Source of the DNA: Leishmania martiniquensis
Lineage: Eukaryota > Euglenozoa > Kinetoplastea > Trypanosomatida > Trypanosomatidae
Direction of reading: 5' to 3'
Assembly: GCF_017916325.1 (NCBI RefSeq)
Contig: NC_090169.1
Span: 1,597,001 to 1,661,000, forward strand
Length of the DNA stretch: 64,000 bases
The notes under the pieces were generated by a model. The model was given only the letters and a program-made list of their open reading frames with translations. It had not been told where the DNA came from and did not search any database. Shown piece after piece: positions 40,353 through 52,300 of the stretch; the first letter of the stretch is position 1, and each line of letters opens with the position of its first letter. Position numbers and translations under genes: made by a program.

Positions 40353-43300
40353 ATGAGCGTCGCTAAGGCAACTGAAGACTGCATCACGGCAGCCCGCAAA
40401 GCTGCCAGGAAGCACATCTCGGGGGATGTCTTGAGCGAGCAGAGGATTGGCGCAGTCCTTCAGCTGCAGCTGCGGGCCACTGTTACATCAGAGGCGGAGG
40501 CTGCTCAAAAACTGCTCTCTGCGATGGTCAAGGCTGCTTGCGGGGCAGAGAAGGGCTCTACTAAGGTGTCCGGCCGGGACGTCATCGTGGATGGCGCGGC
40601 ACCGCTGGTGGTGCGCACCTTTGCCGAGGCGGTGCCTGTGAGCAAATTTCGCTTCCACGATCTTCCAGTCGACCACCCCACCCTCAGTCTCGTGGCCGAA
40701 GCCACGTATGTGCATCATCTTCAGCGTTTTTCAGAGCCCGTGGTAGAAGGCATCTGTGACTTTCCGCCATGTCTCTTAGGCGACGCGCTCTCGCGCTTTG
40801 ATGTGAGCGTCGGCGGCTTCGTTGTGCTGTCGCTCTCGGTAGGGAAGGACAACGCCATTCAGCTGCGCCTCTTCACGACGGCGATCGACGCTGTCATGGG
40901 GTTCATGTGCAGCACCTCCTTCACTGCTGGGCTGCTGCCCGAAAAATGGAGAAGCCGCGACACTCTGCAGCCGGGTCAGCTGCTGGATGTACTCGAGGAC
41001 GTGCAGGTGTCCATTAGCGAATACTGGAATGACAGCGCGCAGGACGAGCACGCCCGCTCCGTCACGGTATTTTTAATGAGCTCCGTCGGCGCAGGTATTT
41101 GCAACTATTTTGGCACAAAGACAGCGGCCGCCGGCGGACTGTTTCGTGGCGAGAAGACGTTGCTTGAGGAGGCTCATCTGTGCTGCGATGAATGGGTCAA
41201 GACGTGCGGACGGCTGACAACGATCGACTGGAGCGCTGTGTGGGGTGACCGATACGAAGATGCCGCCCTCGTGCGCGTCCGGGAGCGCCTGCGCACCATC
41301 CTCGCGCTGCGTGGCATTGTGGAGGAGAGTCGCGAGCTGATTGACCCTTGCGAGTTCCGCACTCTGAAGACGGACGCCCTCTGGGACGTTTTTGACGGCG
41401 TCGATGTGACGGATCCTTCGAGCAAGGCGCAGAGCCAGTGGAATGGCGCCCTCGCCGCCTACTACCGCCGCCTCGAGCCTATCGAGCAACGGTGCGCTAG
41501 TGTCTTGCGTGACTTGTTCGCTACCCGGACCGGTCTCGCACCGCAGGCTATCTTGCACGAATTCTCTGGCTACTGCCACCTCATGAAGCGCCCTATCATC
41601 TCGAGGGAGCTGGTGGCCGAGCGGGAGGCGCTACTCGCGAAGCTGAGCGACGGACTGGATGCCATTCGACTCGAGTACCAGCGCCGTGCCGAGAGCACCG
41701 AGAACGAGCTTGTACTGGAGGAGGAAGACCGCCGCTGCCAGACGGGCCGCTTCTTTCCGGGTGTAGTGAACAACATCATTTGGCTCCGTCAGCTTCGAGG
41801 GCGTGTGGAGGACAAAATTACGATGTGCACTGCCATCCTCGTTGACCTGCCAGCGGCGAGCGCGTTTGTGGCGTCGGCGAATCACTTACTCGACGAGCTG
41901 CATGACTACGAGCAAGAATGCTACCGAAACTGGGCGGCTGATGTAGAGGACAAAAGTGATGTGCTGACGCTCGACGCGGACGCGCCATTGATGGAGATCG
42001 ATGAGAAGGGGCAGGTGGAGGTAAACTTCACGGAGCGGCTGGTGCAGCTCATCAAAGAGGTGCGCGTGCTGGGGGCCCTCGGATACCAAATCCCTCGCCC
42101 CATCGTTCGTCTGGCGCAGCAGGGTGAGCAGTTTCTGCCGATGGGGGTCGCCTTGAAGCAGGTCGCAAGCACGTACAACTCCATGGCGGCGGACATTATC
42201 CCATGCACGCGCGCCATGCTGCTCGAACCTGCCGTCGGCTTCGAGAAGGTCATCACGGCCAGTGGCAACAAGAAGCTCACGTGGCGCGGCAAGAAAGAGG
42301 CTGCCCGCTTTATCGAACAGTTGCAGGGCGCAGCCAGATCCCTGGCGGAGTGCAACCGCTGCCTGCGTAAAGCGCACTACGAGATCGAGGGGATAGTAGT
42401 GGAGCTCTTTGGCATCAGCCTTCTTCGGTCTCGTGAACGCTGGTTGAGCAAAGTGCGTCACATTCGAGAGAAAATCGAGACTGCCGGCTTCGCGAACACC
42501 GAGTCGTGGCGGCAGTTCTGGGACATGCAGCTGTACAAGGCGATGGAGGCGCAGTATCAGCACGGGCTGGCATCTCTCCACGAGTCGGTCGAAGAGATCA
42601 AGGCTGACATTGTCTACAACGCTGAAAGTGGCCAGGCCGCACTACGCCCTTCGCTGGAAGTGCTACGGCTACAGTATTACCAGCGCATCAACGAATTCAT
42701 CACGTTTCCGTGCCGCTTTCAAGGTTGCGCTGCTAAGAGCGTGTTCCACGATATGCCGTCGCGCAACGTGAACGGGATCTACGGTGTGCTGCAGTCCGCT
42801 GGTCAGCTGTTCAAGCGCGTGTCGCAGGAGCTGAAGCGCTTCGTGCCGTACCTGGTTATCGGCCGCTGCGGCCTCGACGGCAGTCCAAGCTTGGAGGAGA
42901 TCGTCGGTAAGTCCCTCACAGAAGTCCAGCATTGGGAGCAGAGTGTGCGGCTGCTCAAACAGAAGAGCAAAGACATAAACAGCGAAGACCTCTTCATACG
43001 ATGCGGCTGCATCACGCTCTGCACAGCGGCCATCAAAGGCGCCGTCGAGGATCACCTTGTGCGCCTGACGGATGCCCTCAAGGTAACGCTGAAGCAGAGC
43101 GCCGAACAGCACCTCACCTCCATCAATGACTACCTCTCGAAAGCCGCGAGGTGCCTGGACAGCAAGATGACGAAGCTGGGCGAGATCAGCGAGTCCAACC
43201 TGCTCTACGGCGAGCTCATGGAGCAGCGCCCAGCCATCGAGGTCGATTTCTACCACTTCTACAACAAGAACGTGCTGCTGCAGAGCATGACGGGCACTGC

Positions 43301-46300
43301 AGGTCTCGACTTCACCAAGACGAGAGACCGCTGGGCCACCTTCATGGGGCGCCTCGACTCGCACGAAAAGGAGGTCGAAGAGAAGCTGAACCGCATGCGG
43401 GAAGGCGTGTCAAACTCGGTAAAGGAGTGGGAGAAGGACGCCATCCGATTCACGACACGCTGGCATGAGCTGAAGCCGAAGGACCTGACGGCGCAGAAGC
43501 CCCTGGCGTTTGTGATGAAGAAGAAGGAGGAGCTGCAAGCACTCAAGGAGCGCGGCGAGGAGTACAGGAAGCAGTGCGAATACTTTCACCTGGACGAGCC
43601 GGACCTACAGCCGATCGAGGACGCGGAAGCAGACATAGAAGACTACGCCAACATGTGGAGGATGCTGGGTGACTTCCAGCAGCAGGTGCAGGAGCTGTGC
43701 AAGGAGCCGTGGATCAGCTTCCGCGCGAAGGTGTACCGTTTTGAGGACTTTGTGAGCGTATGGCAGGGGAGACTGAAGGAGATTGCGGCCAACTCTGTCA
43801 CAGTGCACATTCGCACGATGCTGGAGAAGTGGAGCCTGTGCGTGCCCCTGCTCAAGTATCTTCGGGGCGAGGGCTTTACCTCCGCCCACTGGATGGAGCT
43901 GTTCACCCTGCTCAAACTTCGAGACGTCACGCAGGACACGGTGAGCTTCGGCCAAATCCTCGACCGCTACGAAAACATCTTCAAGAACGAGGGCCCCATC
44001 AAAAAGCTACACAGTCGCGCGCAAGGTGAGGCGCAGGTCCGAGAGGCACTTGATGACGTGCGGGCCTGGGGCACGGACGCCCGCTTTGTCCTCACCTCGC
44101 ACCCGGATCGCCCTGATATCGTGCTCATCACGGACTGGAAGGATACCCTGGCGGCGCTCAGCGATAACCGCGCGCTGCTGATGAGCATGAAAGAGTCGCC
44201 ATACTTCAGCCTCTTCTCGAACGACGCGAGCAAATGGGAGGATCGCCTCTCCACCCTCGACGAGTACCTCCGCCAGATGAACCAAATTCAGCGCAAGTGG
44301 GTGTACCTCGAACCCATTTTTCGCCGTGGCGCCTTGCCACACGAGAAGGAACGCTTCGAGCGCATCGACTCGGCCTACCTGGCGGTGGTGAAGGCGGTGA
44401 AGAGTGATAACCGGCTGATCGCGCTTGCCGAGCGCACGGAGTTCAAGGCCACGTTGCGCGACGTGTCGGAGCAACTGGAGCGGTGCCAAAAGGCGCTCAA
44501 CGAGTTCCTCGAGTCGAAGCGAGACAGGTTCCCACGCTTCTACTTCATCAGCGACGACGATCTCCTGGAGATACTGGCGCAGAGCAACAATTCCAGTGTC
44601 ATTCAGACGCACCTCAAAAAGTTATTCATGGGCATTCACAGTGTTCAGTTCGACGCGCAGAGGGAGAACATTCTGCAGATCCAGTCGCTTGAAGGGGAGG
44701 CGGTGCCGCTCTTGAAGCCTGTGCGGGTGACAGAGGAAGTGGAGATGTGGCTCTCCCAGCTGGACGCGGAAGTGAAGGCGACGCTCAAGGTGCATGTGGT
44801 ACAGTGTGTGGCCAGAGCTGACATCGGCGCCTACGCATCGCAGGTGCTGTGCACAGCGGAGATGATCACCTTCACGCAAAACGTTGAGGCTGCTATTCGT
44901 GACACCACCGGCGGTGGTGTTGCACTGCAGAAGCTGAAAAGTCACCTCCAGACCCGGCTGCGCGAGCTCACCGCGTATGCTGGTGGCAACAGCGATGCGC
45001 TGGTCGGCATCAAGCTGAAGGCGCTCATTATGGACCTCATCCACAACATTGAGGTGGTGCAGCTTCTGATTACGAAGGGGGTTGATAGGGAATCGCACTG
45101 GCTGTGGACGAAGCAGCTGCGGTTTTATCTCAACAACGCGCAGCAGTGCGTGCTGCGCATGGTGGATGCAGAGTTTCGGTACAGTTATGAGTATCAGGGC
45201 AACGCTCCGAAGCTGGTGCACACTCTGCTGACGGACTGCTGCTACCTCACCCTCACGCAAGGCATGCGGTTGGGCTACGGCGGCAACCCCTACGGCCCTG
45301 CGGGCACGGGCAAGACGGAGACGGTAAAGGCACTCGGCAACGCGCTGGGGCGCCAGGTGCTCGTTTTCAACTGTGATGAGGGCATCGACTTCAAGTCCAT
45401 GGGCCGCATCTTCACGGGCCTCGTCAAGTGCGGCGCCTGGGGCTGCTTTGACGAGTTTAACCGCCTGAAGGTCGACCAGCTGTCAGCGGTCTCGCAGATG
45501 ATCCAGGTCATCCAGGAAGCCCTCAAGAGCGGCGACAAATCGTGCCAGCTTCTTGGCAGGAGCATCCAAGTCGACTCCAACGCTGGCATCTTTGTGACGC
45601 TGAATCCGGCGGGCAAGCGCTACGGCGGCCGCAGCAAGCTGCCAGACAACCTGAAGCAGCTTTTCCGCTCCATCGCGATGAGCGCCCCGGATAACGCGCT
45701 CATCACCGAGACAATCCTCTACAGCGAAGGCTTCGAAAACGCGAAGCATCTGGCGACAAAAGTCGTGGAGACGTTCAAGCTCTGCAGTCAACTCCTGTCC
45801 CAGCAGCAGCACTACGACTGGGGACTGCGCGCAATGAAGGCCGTTCTGCGCCTTGGCGGAACGCTCGTCCATGACTTCTTGACGGAGCGGGTGGCGGGCA
45901 AAGTGCAGCTGTCGGCGGAGCAGATTCTGCAACATGAGAGCGAAATTCTGATCAAGTCGCTGCGCGTCAACACGCTGTCGAAGCTCACCTTCGATGACGC
46001 TGTGCTCTTCAACGCCCTGCTTACCGACATCTTTCCTGGCGTGCAGGTGCTTGAAATCGACTACAAAAGCCTGCGACCAGCTATCGAGGCCTCCATCAAG
46101 GAGCTCAAGCTGCAGGTGGCGGAGACGCAGATCCAGAAGATCCTACAGCTCTACGAGGCGCTGCAGCAGCGCATGGGTGTTGTACTCGTCGGCCCAAGCG
46201 GGAGCGGCAAGAGCACCCTCATGAAGGTACTGCGTCGCGCGCTGCAGCGTCTCGGCCAGAAGGTGCCGCTGTACGTCGTCAACCCTAAGGCCCTACCTCG

Positions 46301-49300
46301 AGAGCAGCTGCTGGGTCGCATGGACCCCGACACTCGCGAGTGGTTCGACGGGGTCCTCACTGACGCGGCAAAGAAAGTGGTGAGGGAGGAGACGTCGGCG
46401 CACTCGTGGATCTTTTGCGACGGCGACATCGATCCCGAGTGGGTGGAGTCGCTAAACTCAGTGCTGGATGACAATAAACTGCTGACCATGCCAAACGGCG
46501 TGCGCGTGCAATTTGGGGACAACGTAAACTTCCTCTTCGAAACGCATAGCCTCGAGTTCGCTTCGCCGGCGACAGTGTCGCGCATGGGCATCATCTACTT
46601 CTCCGAGGAAGATGTGGACCCCAAGATGACGGTCGCGTCGTGGCTGGCCGAGCAGCCCGAGGAGTTGCAGGATCCTCTGCGGCAATGGATCGACGCCTAC
46701 TTTTACAAAGCGATCGAATCGCTGCTTACCTACGGCGATCTTGTTGTGGGGACAACGAGGACCGGCCTGGTCATGTCAGGCCTCGCGCAGATGAAAAACT
46801 GCACGACGAGGAAGCAGTTTGCGCTAGCGCTGCTTTACGGGTTGGGCTCTTACTTGCCGGAGGGCTCACGACGTCACTATGCGAAAGAGATCCTCCTTCT
46901 CATCGATGAGCGGGCACCGGATGCGAAGAGCCCGTTGGACTTCCGGTACGACGAGGCGCAGCAGGACTACGTCTCGCTTGAATTCGCACCGGCGGTGGAC
47001 CTCATCATTGATGACCTATATCGCCACCCCATGATTTTGACCGTGGAGTGCCAGCGCGCGCTGGAGGTGATGCGGGCATGGGCGAAGCCAACGAGACCAG
47101 GGGTGTACCGCCCCTTTATCCTAGTCGGCCCGGAGGGGTGCGGGAAAGCGATGCTGCTGAACAACCTGTTCATGAACACGACCAGTGCCCGCGTGGCGAG
47201 CATCAACTGCTCGGCTCAGACTGAGGCAATACACGTCATTCAGAAGCTGAAGCAGGCGTGCTCCATGTTTAACTCCAACCATGGTAAGGTGCTCCGGCCG
47301 AAAGAGGCGGAGCGGCTCATTCTCCTCCTGAAGGACCTCAATCTGCCAAAGCCGGACCGCTACGGCACCGTTCAGCTCCACTCCTTCCTCCAGCAGCTAA
47401 TCCTGTACGACGGTTTCTATGACACGGACCTCGAGTGGGTCACGGTGGAGCGGGTGCAGATTGTGGGAAGCATGAACCCTCCCGGCAGCATGGGTCGCCA
47501 CCCTGTCGCCCCGCGCTTCCTAGCCATCACGTCTGTCCTGAGCGTCTCGTACCCTTCCAAGGAGGCACTGCAGCAGGTGTACTCTGAGTTTCTCAAAGTC
47601 ATGCTCCAGAGTGGACGGCTGAAGCTCAACATGCCGAACAAGGGATCAGCCGACTTGGCCCGCGGCGTCACCACCGTGTACGAGACCGTCACCGCGCGCT
47701 GCACGGTGGACGTGGCGTCGCACTACGTCTTCAATCCACGTGACATCACCAGGTGGGTGCTGAATTTGCTGAACTACGACACCCCTAACATGGCCGACGT
47801 CCTCGCGTACGAGGCGCGGCGCATCTTTGTCGACCGCCTAGTGACCACCGAGGAGCGTATGCGCCTTTCAAAGGCCATCCGCGACAACGTAACACTGCTT
47901 GTCGGCCACCGCGATGCGCCGTCGGAGAAGGAGAACGTCTACTACGTGTCGTGGCTGGACGCGGCGTCCCCGGGCAAGAAGCGCCTGGCGGGGACGACGC
48001 TGGAGGAGGTGAAGAAGTCGGCGGAGGCGTTTGCGCTTGAGTACTCGCGCGAGAATGCCAGCCTCGACGTGCAGCTTATCCCGGAGGTGTGCGCGTGGAT
48101 TGCGCGCGTCGACCGGGTTCTGTCGCAGGAGCGCGGGAACCTAATGCTGGTGGCGCGTTCCGGCGTGTGCGCGTCGCAGATTGTGCGGCTCGTCGCACAC
48201 AGCAACCGAACTCCGGTTGTCACGCTTGGCGTCACGCGCGAATACGGGGTAAAGCAGTTCACCGCGGAGCTCAAAAGTGCCATGACGAAGGCAGGGGTGG
48301 AGGGGCAAAGAATTGTGCTCCTTCTCGAGGATTACAATTTCTTCCACCCCTACTTCCTCGAGACGATCAACTCGCTACTGTCATCCGGCGAGGTTGCCGG
48401 GCTCTTCACCCAGGAAGAGCAGGATGCGCTGCTGAACCCTCTCAAGGTCGAGGCAGCGGGAGAAGGCATCAGCGCGTACAACTTTTTTGTCGATCGCATT
48501 GCCCGCTACCTGCATATAGTCGTTGTCATGGACCCGACAAGCCGTAACTACGAGCCGCAGTGCCGCGCGAACCCGGCTCTCTTTACACGCTGCAATGTGT
48601 ACTGGATGGGTACGTGGGACAGCAGTAGCCTGAAGGTGGTGCCGCGCATCATGATCGCCAGCGCCTTCAAGGTGCTTGACCAGCGCGAGGACAAGAAAGA
48701 GTTCAGCCTTACTACCGAACTGGTGCACCTGCACCGCTCCTTTGGCGAGAAGTTTTCCCCGCAGCACTTCAAGTTGCTGTGCGAGACCTTCGACCATCTT
48801 TTCCAGGAGAAGAGCCGCCAAGTGGCGGAGGGGCTGGCTCGACTGAAGAGCGGTGTTACCAAGCTCGACGAGGCGCAGGAGAACGTCGATAAAATTGCGA
48901 CGGATGTGACGGAGAAAAAGAAGCTGTTGGAGGTTAAGCAGCAAGAAGCTGATGACGCGCTGAAGGAAATCCAAAAGCGAATGGAGGAGGCCGGCAGCCA
49001 GAAGCGCAGCATCCACAAAGTTCAGAAAGAGCTGGACAAGGAGCAGTCAGCTATTCAGGAGCGCAAGAGCGTCATCGAAGGCCGGCTGAGCGGAATCCAG
49101 CCGGTGCTGGATGCTGCGTTGTCAGCGGTTAGCTCCATCCGCTCCGAACACTTGACGGAGCTTCGCTCGATGGGCAAGCCCCCGGCAACGGTGCAGTGTG
49201 TCATGCAAGGTGTTGTACTTTTGATTGAAGCGGGCAAGGGCGCGGAGGCGGCCACGTGGCCCGCCATACGCAAGGTTCTGGCTGGCGACATCAAGGGTCA

Positions 49301-52300
49301 GATTCTTAACTTTGACATCAACAACGTCGGCCCCGCCGCCAGGACACAGGTAGAGAAGTTCATCGCCGCCAACGCCGAATCATTCAAGCGTGAAACGATC
49401 GCGCACGCTTCCAAGGCAGCTGCACCGATGGCTGAGTGGCTTAAGGCTGTGCTTGAGTACAGCAAGGTTCTGGAGACAGTGGCCCCAATGCGGACGGAAC
49501 TGCGGGAGTACGAGGCAAACCTCCAGAAGGGCCAAGAGGAGATGACCAAGTACGAGGGGAAGCTGAGAAAGGTGGAGAAGAAGGTGGAGGAGCTCAAGGA
49601 CAAGTTCGGTGAAAAGACCACTGAGGCGGAGCGGCTAAAGGACCAGGTGGAGCAGGCGGAGCAGCTGCTTGTAAACGCCAAGGAGCTGCTGTCGAAGCTG
49701 GGGGATGAGCACACGCGCTGGACAGCTCAAATGCGGACCATCACGCACGACTCGTTCTTGCTGCCGAAGCAGTGCCTGCTGGCGGCTGGTGTTATCGTGT
49801 ACCTCGGCGAGGACGCAGAGGACACGCGCTGCGCCGCTCTGGCGGAGTGGAAGGTGCGGGTGAAGCTGCCCGACTTCAACTTTTTCACATTTCTGCGTGA
49901 CGAGAGCGTGCAGCTGCACTACAAAGCCGAGGGCCTGCCTGGCGATGAGCTCTCTATGGATAACGCCGTCATAATCCAGGAGCAGGTGAGCACGCCGCTC
50001 ATCAAGGATCCTTCCGGTCAGGCAGTGCAATGGCTTCAAGAGAACCTGAAGAAGCAAAAGGCGGTGGTAGACGTCTGCAGCATCTCCGAGAACCGCCTCG
50101 CCTCCGCGCTCGAGCTGGCGCTGCGGTTTGGCAAAAAGTTTATCGTGTCGGATGTGGACCGGGTGGAGCCGTTTCTGTACCCTATTCTCCGAAAGGAATT
50201 CCACACTGAGGGAACGAAGCGCGTCATTCAAATCGGCGACCGCCGCACTGTAGACTACGCGGATGGTTTTCAGCTGTACCTTGTCACGCGAAGCACGGAC
50301 CTGCATGTGGCGCCGGGCATCATGGGCTACCTCACCCCCATCAGCTTCACCATCACGCAGAGCGGGCTGGAGGGGCAGTTCCTCGGCATCACAATCCAGC
50401 ACGAGCAGCCGCAGCTAGAGAGGGAGAAGCTCGAAACGCTCCAGAAAGAAGAAGGCCTCAAGATGCAGCTAGCGGAGCTGGAGGAGCGGCTGCTGGCGAA
50501 TCTCGCCAACTCGGAGGGGTCCCTGCTCGAGAACAAGGCGCTGATCGAGTCGCTGAACCAGATCAAGTCGCAAGCCAGTGACATATCCACGGCGCTACAG
50601 CAGTCGAAGCTGGTGCAGGTAGACATCGATGCGAAACGGAACGTCTATCGCCCTTTCGCCACCACCGCCAGCGCCGTCTTTTTTCTGACGAAGAGTCTGC
50701 AGGAGCTCTCGCACATGTATCAGTTCTCCCTTCAACTCTTTCTCAACCTTTTTCAGCGGTCGCTGAAGCGCCACGAGGACCTGCGCACGGACCCCGAGAC
50801 AAAGATCGCAGCTCTGCAGGAGACGTTTATTCAGATCACTGTGTCTGCGATCGCGCAGTCGCTCTTCAAAGAGCACCGCGTTGTCTATGGGATTCACCTC
50901 TGCCGCAGCCTTCACCTCTCCGCGTGCACCGAAGCGGAGTGGGACTTCTTCATTGACAAAGCAATTGCCGTAGAGGAGAAGCGGAAGGAGGTGCGCGTTC
51001 CGACCTTCGTCCTACCAGACAGTGTGCAGACCTTCCGCACCTTCGCCGCGCTTTTCCCCGACATGGCCTCGAAGGCACGCTTTCAGGAGGCGGACGTGTG
51101 GCTGCAGTGGATGCGCTCTGCGACACCGGAATCGGACTACCCTGGCTTCCTCAAGTCCCTCACGCACTTTCAGCGACTGCTGCTCATGAAGACGCTGCGC
51201 GGCGACCGCCTCATTGCCGCCATGAACGCAGTCGCGTGTACGCTGCTAAAGGTGGATTCCCTGGATGAGAGCGGCAGCCTCATCTCTGCCGTCGAGCAGT
51301 CCGACGCGAACCGCCCTGTCCTGGTCATCACCTCCGCCGGGGCTGACCCCTCGCAGGAGTTGCAGGCCATCGCCCACAAGAAGGTGGGCAGAGTGCGCTT
51401 TCATCAACTTGCCATGGGTAGCGGACAGACAGGCGAAGCATTGCGGCTGCTGCGCGAGTCTGCCGCGAAGGGCGAATGGCTATTCCTGAAGAATTTGCAT
51501 CTCGTTGTTCAGTGGGTGTCGCAGCTGGAGAAGGAGCTGATGGTGCTCAAGCCAGACGCCTCGTTCCGCCTCTTCCTCACGAGCGAGGCGCACGACGAGT
51601 TCCCGTTCATCCTGCTGGGGCAGTCGCTGAAGATCACTTTTGAGCCGCCCCCCGGAATTAAGCAGAACTTGCTGCGCACCTACCATGATTGGGGCCCGGC
51701 GTTTGTGAACGAGAAGGACGAGAAGCAGAGGCAGCTCCTTTTCGCGGCAGCATCTTTGCAGGCGATCGTGCAGGAGCGCCGCTCGTATGTGCCGCAGGGT
51801 TGGACAAAAGACTACGAAATCACAGCGGCAGACCTCAAGTCCTCCGCCGACATCGTTCTCCGTCATTCCATGCACGGCGACGTCGACTGGCCATCCATTC
51901 GCGGCATCCTTAACGACGCCATCTACGGCGGCAAGATGGAGACGCATTTTGACAAAGTAATCATGGCCACCTATGTGGAGAAGATGTTCCACGTTAACTG
52001 CATGGCCGGCACAAAGCAGCAGGAGCCGCTCTTCTACCACACCCGCATTCCCAGCGGCGATTACGCCGACTTCACGCAAGCCATCAAGAGGCTCCCGGAC
52101 AGCGATATTCCCGTTCTCTTCTCGCTTCCGCCGAATGCCGATCGAGTGGTGCAACTGTCGCGCGTGCGTGCTCTCACCAGTGACCTGCAGCGGATCCATG
52201 AGTCTCACCGTGAGGTGGCGGCCGATCGCGAGGCTTGGTCGGCGCGACTGACACCAATTCTCGACCGCTGGGCAGCGATGACAGCCTCGCACGCCGACAT

